Source: Pelomonas dachongensis
GTDB taxonomy: Bacteria; Pseudomonadota; Gammaproteobacteria; Burkholderiales; Burkholderiaceae_C
Length of the DNA: 64,000 nt
Reading direction: 5' to 3'
NCBI RefSeq assembly: GCF_043555865.1
Contig: NZ_JBIGHY010000001.1
Location: 248,001 to 312,000 of the forward strand
Shown: positions 35,479 to 44,105 of the stretch, in pieces
Position numbering within the stretch: the first letter of the stretch is position 1
Layout of the letters: each line of letters begins with the position of its first letter
Notes under the pieces: generated by a model
What the model was told of the DNA's origin: nothing
Seen by the model: only the letters and a program-made list of their open reading frames with translations
Databases searched by the model: none
Position numbers and translations under genes: made by a program

Positions 35479-36384
35479 TCAGGAGTTCACGTCGGCCAAC
35501 GTGATCTCGTAGCCCCGCGTTTCGGGGTCGCCCTGGCGCAACCGCGCAGGCCAGAAGCCCCGCGTCGGATCCAGCCAGACGTCGATGCCGGGGTCGTGCG
35601 GCCCGAGCAACTGGCGGCGCAGATGCAGCAGGCCGGCATCCGCGGGCTGCGCATCCAGGGCGTCGAACACCCACTCGCGCAATTCACCGCGCGGCCCGGC
35701 GACCCACACTCGCCAGCGTCCGCCCGGCGTCGGTGCGGCCTGCACCAGCGCCGCCAGCTGCAGCCACCAGGACAGGCGATCCTGCGCGGCGTCGGGCCGC
35801 TCAAGCCGTGCCGGGCTGGCCGAGAAGCTGATGCGCCGGTCCTCGGCGTCGAAGTCGACTGCCTGGCGGTCGCGCCCGCCCTGCTGCGTGGCGTAGCGCT
35901 CGGGTGCCAGCCCGCCGCTGTCCAGCAGCCCCACGCTGTGCTGCGCGGGCAGCGCGCGCTCGCCGATGCGCTTGGTCAACCGCAGGCTGTAGCGGCCATC
36001 CGGCTGCGGCTGCCATTCGAGCAGCGCCTCGCCGTCCTGGCCGTACTGACGCAGCCGGTAGGTCCAGGCGGCCGGGCCGGCCAGCCGCAGCGGGGGCGAG
36101 GTCGACGGTGCTTCGGTGGCCACGGCAGGCGGCGTGTCGGGCGGCGGGGCGGCGGGCGCTGCACGCGCGGGGGCCTGCGGCGGCGCAGGGGGCGCGGGGG
36201 GCACGGGATCCGGCAGAGCGGCGGGCAGGGCCGCTGGTGGCAGTAGGGCCACGCTGACGGCCCGGGCCGGCTGGGGCACGGCGTCGCGCGGCGCGCGGTC
36301 AGCGGCCAGCAACGCGACATGGCCGAGCAGGCTGCCCGCCAGCACCAGCAAGGCGGCGCGGGGCGGGACGTGCAGGGCGCGCAT
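35479..36384 (-). CDS. DUF3108 domain protein with Pro-rich linker
   Basis: A 301-residue envelope protein: an N-terminal hydrophobic anchor (residues 8-28), a Pro/Ala-rich spacer (about 50-100) reminiscent of TonB linkers, then a beta-rich DUF3108 domain ('AWTYRLRQYGQDGEALLEW', 'YSLRLTKRIGERALP', 'SWWLQLAALVQAAP'). It is probably inner-membrane anchored and periplasmic; the function is unknown. It is divergent from the FAH-like gene with 32 bases between starts. Confidence 0.85.
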   Translation of the reverse strand: MRALHVPPRAALLVLAGSLLGHVALLAADRAPRDAVPQPARAVSVALLPPAALPAALPDPVPPAPPAPPQAPARAAPAAPPPDTPPAVATEAPSTSPPLRLAGPAAWTYRLRQYGQDGEALLEWQPQPDGRYSLRLTKRIGERALPAQHSVGLLDSGGLAPERYATQQGGRDRQAVDFDAEDRRISFSASPARLERPDAAQDRLSWWLQLAALVQAAPTPGGRWRVWVAGPRGELREWVFDALDAQPADAGLLHLRRQLLGPHDPGIDVWLDPTRGFWPARLRQGDPETRGYEITLADVNS

Positions 36385-36416
36385 CGCACAATGCTGCCAC
36401 CACTCGCCGCCCCTTC

Positions 36417-37193
36417 ATGAAACTCGCCAGCTACGCCGACGGCTCCCGCGACGGCCACCTCGTCGTCGTCTCGCGTGACCAGACCCAGGCTCACTACGCC
36501 AGCGGCATCGCGACCCGCCTGCAGCAAGTCCTCGACGACTGGGGCTTCATCGCGCCGCAGCTGCAAGACCTGTCCGTGCAGCTCAACCACGGCAAGCTGC
36601 GCCACGCCTTCCCGTTCGAGCCGGCCAAGTGCCTGGCGCCGCTGCCGCGCCCGCATGGCTGGGCCGTCGTCAATGCCGACGGCGCCGTGCGCCGCGAGGC
36701 CGGCGCGCTGCTGGGCGCCGGCATGCCGCTGCGCGCGGCGGCCCGCTGCGAGCCGGCGCTTATGGTCATCGCCGGTGACCTGCAGGCTGCCAGCGACGCC
36801 GCCGCCGCACTGGACGCGCTGCGCCTGATGGGCCTGGCCGTGGATTGGCGCGTGGACGGCGAGCTGGTCGCCACGCATGCGGCGCCGCTGGTCGTCACGC
36901 CCGACGAGCTGGGCGACGCCTGGGCCGCCGGCCGGTTGCAGGCGAAGTTGGTGGCGCTGCATAACGGCAGCAAGCTGGCGCCGCGCGACGTGGCCGCTGT
37001 GCCCGCCGACGCGCTGGTGCGGCTGGCCCGGCTGCGCGCGCTGCGCACCGGCCAGCTGGCCGGCGTCGCACTGGGCGCACTGGACCTGACGCTGGCGCCC
37101 GGCGACAGCCTGCACCTGGACCTCAAATCCGCCGACGGCCACGCCAGCCTGTTCTGCGCCATCGACCTCGACCTGACCCCGCCCGCCGCATGA
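36417..37193 (+). CDS. Shortened FAH-family protein, probably inactive
   Basis: A 258-residue relative of the fumarylacetoacetate hydrolase family found in Burkholderiales (usually about 330 residues). The N-terminus is well kept ('VVVSRDQTQAHYASGIATRL', 'QQVLDDWGFIAPQLQDL', 'FPFEPAKCLAPLPRP'), and so is the C-terminal 'GDSLHLDLKSADG'. The central metal-binding part is degraded: the family FEAEVAV reads CEPALMV, so one of the two paired glutamates is gone, and about 30 residues before it plus the FxxxK segment after it are missing. Hydrolase activity is therefore unlikely. Its stop overlaps the nucleoside hydrolase start. Confidence 0.75.
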   Translation: MKLASYADGSRDGHLVVVSRDQTQAHYASGIATRLQQVLDDWGFIAPQLQDLSVQLNHGKLRHAFPFEPAKCLAPLPRPHGWAVVNADGAVRREAGALLGAGMPLRAAARCEPALMVIAGDLQAASDAAAALDALRLMGLAVDWRVDGELVATHAAPLVVTPDELGDAWAAGRLQAKLVALHNGSKLAPRDVAAVPADALVRLARLRALRTGQLAGVALGALDLTLAPGDSLHLDLKSADGHASLFCAIDLDLTPPAA

Positions 37194-38131
37194 CCCGCAC
37201 GTCCATCATCATCGACACCGATCCTGGCCAGGACGACGCCATCGCGCTGCTGCTGGCCGCCGCGTCGCCCGAGCTGGAGCTGCTGGGCGTCACCACCGTG
37301 GCCGGCAATGTGCCGCTGGCGCTGACCACGCTGAACGCGCGCAAGGTCATGGCGCTGGCGGGCCGCACGGACGTGCCGATCTGCGCCGGCGCCGACCGGC
37401 CGCTGGACGTGCCGCTGGTCACTGCCGAGCACGTGCACGGCGACACCGGCCTGAACGGCGTCGACCTGCCCGAGCCCACGCTGACGCTGGACCTGCGCCA
37501 CGCGGTGGACTTCATCGTCCAGACGCTGCGCGAGCGCGAGGCCGGCACCGTGACGCTGTGCCCACTGGGACCGCTGACCAACATCGCGCTGGCGCTGCGG
37601 CAGGCGCCCGACATCGCGCCGCGCATCAAGCGCATCGTGCTGATGGGCGGCGGCTTCTTCGAGGGCGGCAACGTGACGCCGGCCGCCGAGTTCAACATCT
37701 ACGTGGACCCGCAGGCCGCCCACGAAGTCTTCGCTAGCGGCGTGCCGATCACGGTGGCGCCGCTGGACGTCACGCACGAGGCGCTGACGACGGCCGCGCG
37801 CATCGAGGCCATCCGGCGCCTGGGCAACCGCGCGGGACCGGTGGTGGCGGCCTGGATGGAGTTCTTCGAGCGCTACGACGAGCAGAAGTACGGCCAGGAT
37901 GGCGGCCCGCTGCACGACCCCTGCGTCATTGCCTGGCTGCTGCGCCCGGACCTGTTCAGGGCGCGCGACTGCAATGTGCGCATCGAGACGCAGAGCGAGC
38001 TGACGCGCGGCATGACCGTCATCGACTGGTGGGGCGTCACCGGCCTGCCGGCCAACGCGCAGGTGCTGCGCCACGTCGACGCGGACGGCTTCTTCGCACT
38101 GTTGACGGAACGCCTCAGCCGACTGAACTAG
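37190..38131 (+). CDS. Nucleoside hydrolase
   Basis: Hydrolyses the N-glycosidic bond of ribonucleosides to base plus ribose for salvage; 313 residues, cytoplasmic. The Ca2+-binding signature DTDPGQDDA is at residues 9-17; 'GPLTNIALAL' and 'IVLMGGGFFEGGNVTPAAEF' (about 147-166) are also diagnostic, and 'GGPLHDPC' carries the late active-site His-Asp. The start overlaps the FAH-like gene stop (ATGA). The specificity (pyrimidine or inosine-uridine type) cannot be fixed by eye. Confidence 0.94.
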   Translation: MTRTSIIIDTDPGQDDAIALLLAAASPELELLGVTTVAGNVPLALTTLNARKVMALAGRTDVPICAGADRPLDVPLVTAEHVHGDTGLNGVDLPEPTLTLDLRHAVDFIVQTLREREAGTVTLCPLGPLTNIALALRQAPDIAPRIKRIVLMGGGFFEGGNVTPAAEFNIYVDPQAAHEVFASGVPITVAPLDVTHEALTTAARIEAIRRLGNRAGPVVAAWMEFFERYDEQKYGQDGGPLHDPCVIAWLLRPDLFRARDCNVRIETQSELTRGMTVIDWWGVTGLPANAQVLRHVDADGFFALLTERLSRLN

Positions 38132-38256
38132 GGCCGCGCCCGGTCGACAGCACGGGTGTCAAGATGTGAAAATTCCCGCTTCACAGGGATGTCCCGCAAG
38201 AGCGACACGAGCCGCGGGGCCGCGTCCAACGACGGACGACGGCAAGGAGAGCTAAG

Positions 38257-39243
38257 GTGCCGAGCAGAGAGAAGCTGCTGGAAGTGATCGCCATCCAGAC
38301 CGAGGTGGCGAAGCTGGGGTTGGACCTGGCCGCGCTGATGCAGCTGGTGGTGCAGCGCACGCTGGGGCTGGTGGCGGCCGATGGCGCCGCCGTCGAGCTA
38401 TGCGAGGGCCAGGAGATGGTCTACCGCGCCACCGCCGGCATGGCCCAGGGCAGCCTCGGTCTGCGGCTGGCCCTGGACAACAGCCTGTCCGGTGACTGTC
38501 TGCGCCTGGGCCGCGCCCAGCGCTGCGACGACGCACTCGCCGATCCCCGCGCCAACCGCGCCGCCTGCCTCGCGCTGGGCCTGCGCGCCATGCTGGTCGT
38601 GCCGCTGCGTCACGAGGGCGAGACGGTGGGTGTGCTGAAGGCGATGTCGCGTCACCCCGCGCAGTTCGCCGACCGCGACCTGGTCGTGCTGGAGATGCTG
38701 TCCGAGCTGGTCGGCGCGGCGATGTACTACGCCTCCAGCTACGCGCCGAGCGAGCTGTTCCACCAGGCCACGCACGACGGCCTGACCGACCTGCCCAACC
38801 GCGCGCTGTTCCTGGACCGGCTGCGTGCGTCGCTGTCGCAGGCGGTGCGTGATGGCCAGCCGCTGGCGGTCATGATGCTGGACATGAACGGGCTCAAGCC
38901 CATCAACGACCGCTTCGGCCATCGCGCCGGCGATGCCGCGCTGCTGGAGTTCTCGCGGCGGCTCAGCGCCGGCGTGCGCCAGTCCGACACCGCGGCGCGT
39001 CTGGGCGGGGACGAGTTCGGCGTGCTGTTGCGCCCGCTGGCTGCCGAGGGCGGGCTGGAGGCCACGATGAACCGCCTGTCGGGGCAGATCAACGGCAGCT
39101 TCCTGTTCGAGGGCCGCTCGCTGCCCGTCGGCGCCAGCATGGGGGCGGCCTGCTTCCCCGAGGACGGCAGCGAGTTCAGCCAGCTCATCGACCTGGCCGA
39201 CCAGCGCATGTACGAGCAGAAGCGGGCGCGACAGGTCGCGTGA
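38257..39243 (+). CDS. GAF-GGDEF diguanylate cyclase
   Basis: A 328-residue cytoplasmic cyclic-di-GMP synthase. The GAF domain covers about residues 20-150 ('MLVVPLRHEGETVGVLKAMS'). The GGDEF loop lies near residues 250-254 (RLGGDEFGV), with the inhibitory I-site RQSD exactly five residues before it. The start is a GTG at 38257 with AAGGAGA six bases upstream. The signal sensed by the GAF domain is unknown. Confidence 0.93.
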   Translation: MPSREKLLEVIAIQTEVAKLGLDLAALMQLVVQRTLGLVAADGAAVELCEGQEMVYRATAGMAQGSLGLRLALDNSLSGDCLRLGRAQRCDDALADPRANRAACLALGLRAMLVVPLRHEGETVGVLKAMSRHPAQFADRDLVVLEMLSELVGAAMYYASSYAPSELFHQATHDGLTDLPNRALFLDRLRASLSQAVRDGQPLAVMMLDMNGLKPINDRFGHRAGDAALLEFSRRLSAGVRQSDTAARLGGDEFGVLLRPLAAEGGLEATMNRLSGQINGSFLFEGRSLPVGASMGAACFPEDGSEFSQLIDLADQRMYEQKRARQVA

Positions 39244-39348
39244 GCCCTCGTCGGGTCGCGCGCCGCTGAACGCGGATGAACGCGGACGAGCCCGGCGCTC
39301 GGCCTGCGGGAGTGGGAAGATGGGCTTGCTGTCCACCGGAGATCTGCG

Positions 39349-40023
39349 ATGCAACGCCGCCTTCTCATTGCCAGCGCCCCGGCGTTGTGCCTGCTGCGCC
39401 CCGCCTGGGCCATGAACCTGACGGAAGGGGATGCCAACGCCGGCATCCGCACCGCGCTGGAACGCGGCGCGGTGGCCGCTGTATCGCTGCTGGGGCGCAC
39501 GGATGGCTTCCTCGGCAACCCGCTCGTGAAGATCGAACTGCCCGGCTACCTGAAGGACGCCGGCAAGTTGCTGCGCGCCACCGGCCAGGGCGCACGGCTG
39601 GACGAGTTGGTCACCGCGATGAACCGCGCCGCGGAGGCCGCCGTGCCGGCCGCCCGGCCGCTGCTGATCAGCGCCGTGAAGAACATGAGCGTCGAGGACG
39701 GCTTGAAGGTGCTGCGCGGCGGCGACGACTCGGCAACGCAGTTCTTCGCCGACAAGACCCGCACGCCGCTGCAGGCGCAGTTCCTGCCCATCGTGACCCG
39801 GGCCACGCAGCGCGTGTCGCTGGCCGACAAGTACAACGCCGTGGCCAAGAAGGCCTCCGGTTTCGGCCTTGTGCGCGACGAGGACGCCAACATCCAGCAG
39901 TACGTCACGGGCAAGGCGCTGGATGGCCTGTACCGCATCATCGGCGAGGAGGAGAAGAAGATCCGCAGGGATCCGGTCGGGACCGGGAGCGCGATCCTGA
40001 AGAAGGTGTTCGGCAGGTTGTAA
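39349..40023 (+). CDS. DUF4197 domain protein, exported
   Basis: A 224-residue periplasmic protein: signal peptide 1-21 (ends AWA before MNLTEGDA), then a helical DUF4197 domain ('GIRTALERGAVAAVSLLGR', 'LKVLRGGDDSATQFFADKTR', 'ALDGLYRIIGEEEKKIRRDP'). The family is widespread in proteobacteria and its function is unknown. It stands alone, about 100 bases from each neighbour. Confidence 0.9.
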   Translation: MQRRLLIASAPALCLLRPAWAMNLTEGDANAGIRTALERGAVAAVSLLGRTDGFLGNPLVKIELPGYLKDAGKLLRATGQGARLDELVTAMNRAAEAAVPAARPLLISAVKNMSVEDGLKVLRGGDDSATQFFADKTRTPLQAQFLPIVTRATQRVSLADKYNAVAKKASGFGLVRDEDANIQQYVTGKALDGLYRIIGEEEKKIRRDPVGTGSAILKKVFGRL

Positions 40024-40113
40024 CCGGCGCGATGGAGGAGATGGCGTGCAGATCGGCCCGATGGCCGACAATCCCGCCCCTTGCCTGTTTGCTGCCGCTT
40101 CGACGGCTTTGCG

Positions 40114-41109
40114 ATGAATTCCGATCTTCCCGATCCCGTGTCCCCGTCCGACGAACCGGCACCTGCCGCGCCCGCACCCGAGGCCACCTTGCCCGAAGCC
40201 GCTGCGCCCGCTGAAGTGGCCGCTGAAGACGCCCCTGAGGCAGCCCCCGAGGCGGCCGCTGAGGCGGCTCCCGGCGCGGCCGCGCCGGCCGTCGACGCGA
40301 GCGCCGAGCTGAAGGCCATGTTCCCGGCGCTGTTCACCGGCAAGCCCAAGCCGGTCAAGCTGCGCATCCAGGCCGACATCCAGGAACGCGCGCCGGGCAA
40401 GTTCAGCAAAGCGCAGCTGAGCGCCTTCCTGCGGCGCCACACGGGCAGCACGGGCTATCTGATCGCGCTGACGCAGGCCAAGACCCGCTTCGACCTCGAC
40501 GGCCAACCTGCCGGCGAGATCAGTGAGGAGCACCTGAGCGCCGCGAAAGAAGAACTGACCCGTCGCAAGGGCCTGAAGCAGGAGCGCGAGCAGGCAGAGC
40601 AGCAGCAGCAACAGCTGGAAGCCCAGCAGCGCCGCAACCGCGGTCAGCTGCTGTGGGACTTCGAGCGCACCACGCTGACCGAGGCCAACTTCTGCGTACT
40701 CAAGGGCGTGCAGCCCGAGGAACTGCAGGGTCTGCTGGAGATCGCCCGCAAGGAACGCGCCGAGGCCCCACCGGCCCCGCCGCGTGACGCGCGCCGCGAT
40801 GACCGTCGCGATGGTTTGCGCCGTGATGACCGCCGCCCCGGTGGCGGTGGTGGCGGCCGGCCCGAAGGTCGTGGCCCGCGTCGCCCCGAGCAACGTTCGG
40901 AAGGCGGCCGGCGCGACCAGACCCCGCGCGGTGATCGCCCGCCGCGTGGTGAGGGCGGCCGCCCACAGCAGCCGGCCCGCAAGCCTGCGCCTCAGCAGCC
41001 GGAGCAGGCCGTGCCGTCCCAGATGGCTCAAGCCCTGCAGGCGGCCCAGGCTGCCAAGGCCGAGCCGGCCGCCGATCAGCAGCCGGCCAAGGACCAGACC
41101 GCGGAGTGA
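40114..41109 (+). CDS. ProQ/FinO-domain RNA chaperone with long disordered tails
   Basis: A 331-residue RNA-binding protein. An Ala/Pro/Glu-rich acidic N-tail (about 1-62) precedes the ProQ/FINO domain (about 65-185; 'LKAMFPALFTGKPKPVKLRI', 'LSAFLRRHTGSTGYLIAL', 'TRFDLDGQPAGEIS'). A Gln-rich coiled coil and a long Arg/Gly/Asp-rich low-complexity tail (about 235-295) follow, then a Gln/Ala-rich end. The core should bind sRNA or mRNA 3' hairpins; the RGG-like tail suggests extra RNA contacts or condensation. I chose the ATG at 40114. Confidence 0.92.
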   Translation: MNSDLPDPVSPSDEPAPAAPAPEATLPEAAAPAEVAAEDAPEAAPEAAAEAAPGAAAPAVDASAELKAMFPALFTGKPKPVKLRIQADIQERAPGKFSKAQLSAFLRRHTGSTGYLIALTQAKTRFDLDGQPAGEISEEHLSAAKEELTRRKGLKQEREQAEQQQQQLEAQQRRNRGQLLWDFERTTLTEANFCVLKGVQPEELQGLLEIARKERAEAPPAPPRDARRDDRRDGLRRDDRRPGGGGGGRPEGRGPRRPEQRSEGGRRDQTPRGDRPPRGEGGRPQQPARKPAPQQPEQAVPSQMAQALQAAQAAKAEPAADQQPAKDQTAE

Positions 41110-41143
41110 TCAGCTCGCGGCTTCAACGAGCCGCGGTCGAGAT

Positions 41144-42523
41144 TCAGGCGGCGTAGCGCTGCTCCAGGTAGGCCAGTAGGGTGCGGATGGTCTGCGCCTC
41201 GCCGCCCACTGGGCGGCCGGCGCGGGGCGCGTCGTTCCACGCGAACAGGTCCACGTGCAGCCAGTCCTGCGTCGGCGGCAGGAAGTCTTCCAGGAACAGC
41301 GCCGCGTTGATGGCGCCGGCCAGCGCGCTCTTGCCCGTGTTGACGATGTCGCCGATGGTGCTCTCGATGCCCGCGTGATACGGCGCCCACAGCGGCATGT
41401 GCCACAGCGGGTCGTCCAGCTTCAGGCCCAGGTCGACCAGGTCGCGCGCCGTGTCCATGTGCTTGGCGAACAGCGCCGGCAGCTGCGCACCCAGCGCCAC
41501 GCGCGCGGCGCCCGTCAGCGTGGCCAGGTCGATGACCAGGTCGGGTGCGCCCTCGGCCGCATAGGCCAATGCATCGCACAGGACGACGCGGCCCTCGGCG
41601 TCGGTGTTGCCGATCTCGATGTGCAGGCCCTTGCGCGTCTTGATGACGTCGCCGGGCCGGTAGGCGTTGCCCGAGATCGAGTTCTCGACCGCTGGGATCA
41701 GCAGCTGCAGCCGCACGGGCAGCTTCAGCGCCATGATCAGCGTGGCCAGGCCCAGCGCATTGGCCGCACCGCCCATGTCCTTCTTCATCTGGCGCATGCC
41801 GTCGCCGCCCTTGATGTTCAGGCCGCCGGTGTCGAAGCAGACGCCCTTGCCGACCAGCGAGAGCTTGGGGTGCTTGGGATTGCCCCAGTTCAGCTCGATC
41901 AGGCGAGGTGAGCGCGTGCTCGCACGGCCAACCGCATGGATGCTCGGGAAGTTCTTCTTCAGCAGCGCGTCGCCGACGATCTCGCTGAACGTGGCGCCGT
42001 ACTGCTGGCTCAGCATCTTTGCGGCGCCGGCCAGCTCGGCCGGGCCCATGTGCTCGGCCGGCGTGTTGACCAGGTCGCGCGTCGCCGCGATGGCGGCGGC
42101 CAGTGCGAGGCCGCGTTCGGCATCCGCACCCGGCTTCAGCCACAGCGTGGCCGGCGCGCGCCGGGCCGGCTTGTAGAGGTCGAAGCGGTAGCCACCCAGC
42201 TCCCACGACATCGCCGCGCTTTCCGGCAGTAGCGTCAGGCCGGCGACGTCCAGGCCGTACTCGCCCTCGGGCAGCGCCAGCGGGAGCGCCGCCAGCGCGA
42301 ACGGATGGGCCGTGTGCGCGATGCCGGCGAACACCCGGCCCAGCCGGCCGTTGGCGCCGGGCACCAGCGCATGGCTGTCAGGCGCGCCGACGAAGCCGAC
42401 CGTCGCCAGCCAGTGGCGGGTCGCCTCGGGCAGCGTGGGCGCCAGCGCCTCGAAGGCCGCACGGTCGACGACGGTGATGGGAATGGCCTTGGCCGGGATG
42501 GACTTCTTGAGCTTGACGGTCAT
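41144..42523 (-). CDS. Leucyl aminopeptidase family (M17) protein
   Basis: A 459-residue dinuclear-metal aminopeptidase, cytoplasmic. The M17 catalytic core is complete: 'LVGKGVCFDTGGLNIKGG' with the metal/Lys ligands, 'MKKDMGGAANALGL', then the signature NTDAEGRVVLCDAL and 'IDLATLTGAARVALG'. The N-domain is short, as in the PepB/YpdE-like members rather than PepA. The start is the ATG at 42523. Confidence 0.92.
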   Translation of the reverse strand: MTVKLKKSIPAKAIPITVVDRAAFEALAPTLPEATRHWLATVGFVGAPDSHALVPGANGRLGRVFAGIAHTAHPFALAALPLALPEGEYGLDVAGLTLLPESAAMSWELGGYRFDLYKPARRAPATLWLKPGADAERGLALAAAIAATRDLVNTPAEHMGPAELAGAAKMLSQQYGATFSEIVGDALLKKNFPSIHAVGRASTRSPRLIELNWGNPKHPKLSLVGKGVCFDTGGLNIKGGDGMRQMKKDMGGAANALGLATLIMALKLPVRLQLLIPAVENSISGNAYRPGDVIKTRKGLHIEIGNTDAEGRVVLCDALAYAAEGAPDLVIDLATLTGAARVALGAQLPALFAKHMDTARDLVDLGLKLDDPLWHMPLWAPYHAGIESTIGDIVNTGKSALAGAINAALFLEDFLPPTQDWLHVDLFAWNDAPRAGRPVGGEAQTIRTLLAYLEQRYAA

Positions 42524-42677
42524 GGTGCGTTCACGGTGGCGATACCGGGATTGTCGGCATGAAAGGAGTGCAAGGAAGTGTTGAAGCGCTGTCAACGGCC
42601 GGTGTCGGCGCCGCGTTGTGCCTCCCAATCGCGTCGTACCCAACGCGAGACGGCCTGGCAACAGGCCCCAAGCCACG

Positions 42678-42860
42678 ATGAAAGTTTTGACCCGCCACGA
42701 ACCCCAGCCCCGTCGCCTCCCCGCGCCCGAGATCGGCACGGCGTGGACCGCCGAGGAATCCGTTGACAAGGGCCGCAAGCACGAAGCCTTCGACACTGGT
42801 TTCTACAGCGGCGAACGCCGCGGCCTGGCCCGTGCGCAGCGCTTCGACCGCAAGCGCTGA
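42678..42860 (+). CDS. Small conserved hypothetical protein (60 aa)
   Basis: A 60-residue charged, probably partly disordered protein ('MKVLTRHEPQPRRLPAPEIG', 'FDTGFYSGERRGLARAQRF'). No family is recognised. The codon pattern is strongly GC3 and a candidate terminator follows, so it is likely real. An in-frame ATG/TTG upstream (42618) would lengthen it, but the sequence there looks non-coding. Confidence 0.6.
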   Translation: MKVLTRHEPQPRRLPAPEIGTAWTAEESVDKGRKHEAFDTGFYSGERRGLARAQRFDRKR

Positions 42861-42885
42861 GCGGCCCCGCCGTTGCTGACTGCCC

Positions 42886-42922
42886 GGCCCGCGTCCGCCG
42901 CTGGATGACGGGCCTTGTTTTT
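42886..42922 (+). terminator. Candidate intrinsic terminator
   Basis: GGCCCG (42886-42891) and CGGGCC (42909-42914) can pair across a 17-base loop and are followed by TTGTTTTT. A 6-bp stem with a large loop is only moderately convincing; it would end the 60-residue gene's transcript. Confidence 0.45.
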
Positions 42923-42978
42923 GGCCGCTCGGAATCCCTGGGCGGCGCGCTGATCGTCAGCGCGGACAATCACGGCTC

Positions 42979-43548
42979 ATGAAAGCCGCCCGTCGTTCCA
43001 TCGCCTTCGTCTCGGGCGCCCTGTTGTACTGCTTTGGTACGGGCGCCGCCATTCAGTACGCGCAGATCGGCCTCCCGCGTCAGGTCTACACGTCGCTGGG
43101 GGGGCGCAACAGCCTGCCGGTCATGGCGGGCGAGGCCATCGCCATCGCGCTGGTGCTGTTCCTGGTCGCGCTGGTCTGGGCTTACCTGACCCTGCGTCCC
43201 TCGCGTCGGCGCCACAAGCCCTACATCGGCTGGCTCATGACGGGCATCGGTCTGGCCTGGGCGGGCTGGCTGATCTTCGGAGCGTTCAGCTTCGCGCTGA
43301 AGCCGCGCGCCTATTCCGCGCCCATGCAGACGTTGTTGCTGTCGTCCGGCGCCGCGCCGCTGTTCGGCGCGCTGAACGTGTTCGGCGTGCTGGGTGGGGC
43401 CTGGGTGGCCGGCAACCTGGCCCGCCGAAAGCAGTTGAACCTGCCCAGCAGTCGCTCGCAGCGGCGCACCCAGGAGCACGCTCACGCGGGCGATGCCGAC
43501 AGCACGGTGTCCACGCTGGCCCCACACAGCGTCATCCCGCCGCATTGA
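42979..43548 (+). CDS. Four-helix membrane protein, unknown function
   Basis: A 189-residue inner-membrane protein: hydrophobic segments near residues 7-27, 50-72 ('AIAIALVLFLVALVWAYLTL'), 83-105 and 117-145, followed by a polar, His-containing C-terminal tail. No family is recognised. Its stop overlaps the TTG start of the DTW gene, so the two are coupled; there is no obvious functional link. Confidence 0.8.
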   Translation: MKAARRSIAFVSGALLYCFGTGAAIQYAQIGLPRQVYTSLGGRNSLPVMAGEAIAIALVLFLVALVWAYLTLRPSRRRHKPYIGWLMTGIGLAWAGWLIFGAFSFALKPRAYSAPMQTLLLSSGAAPLFGALNVFGVLGGAWVAGNLARRKQLNLPSSRSQRRTQEHAHAGDADSTVSTLAPHSVIPPH

Positions 43549-44096
43549 AGCGCGCGGTCTGCCCGCGCTGCGAGCGGCCGGCGCCGACCTGCCTGTGCGC
43601 AATGCTGCCGGTGGCGCCGGTGGCGCACCGCACCGAGCTGCTGATCCTGCAGCACCCTGCCGAGGCAGGCCATGCCAAGAACACCACGGCGCTGCTGACG
43701 CTGGGGCTGCAGCGCGCGCGCCGGCTGCGCGGCGAGGTGTTCGACGCCGTGCTGGCCGGCCCCGGCACCGCGCTGGTCTATCCCGGCGAAGGCGGCGCGC
43801 CTCTGCCGGCTGCAGTGGAGCGATTCATCCTGCTGGACGGCAGCTGGCGCCAGAGCCGCCGCCTGCTTGCCGGCAACCCGTGGCTGGGCGCGCTGCCGCG
43901 GCTGGCACTGCCGGACCTGCCCGGCTGCTATGCGATACGCCGGGCACACCGGCCGGGCCAGCTGTCCACGCTGGAGGCCGGGCTGCATGCGCTGTCGCTG
44001 CTGGAGGGGCATCCCGAGCGCTTCGAGCCGCTGTGGGCGGCGTTCGAGGCCTTCGTCCAAGCCGGGCTTTACAGAAGGGCAACGGGTTTGGCCTAG
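43545..44096 (+). CDS. DTW-domain tRNA-uridine aminocarboxypropyltransferase
   Basis: Transfers the 3-amino-3-carboxypropyl group of SAM to a tRNA uridine (acp3U), as in the TapT/TuaA family. 183 residues. An N-terminal zinc-type motif CPRCERPAPTCLC (Cys 6, 9, 16, 18), 'RTELLILQHPAEAGHAKNT', and 'FILLDGSWRQSRRLL' carrying the D-[TS]-W signature are visible. It starts with a TTG that overlaps the TGA of the preceding gene. Cytoplasmic. Confidence 0.9.
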   Translation: MKRAVCPRCERPAPTCLCAMLPVAPVAHRTELLILQHPAEAGHAKNTTALLTLGLQRARRLRGEVFDAVLAGPGTALVYPGEGGAPLPAAVERFILLDGSWRQSRRLLAGNPWLGALPRLALPDLPGCYAIRRAHRPGQLSTLEAGLHALSLLEGHPERFEPLWAAFEAFVQAGLYRRATGLA

Positions 44097-44105
44097 CATT
44101 TCGGG

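Noticed and set aside
38398..41031. Antisense open frame of 877 codons across GAF-GGDEF, DUF4197 and proQ
   Set aside because: It spans three well-supported genes and their gaps and has low-complexity composition typical of shadows.
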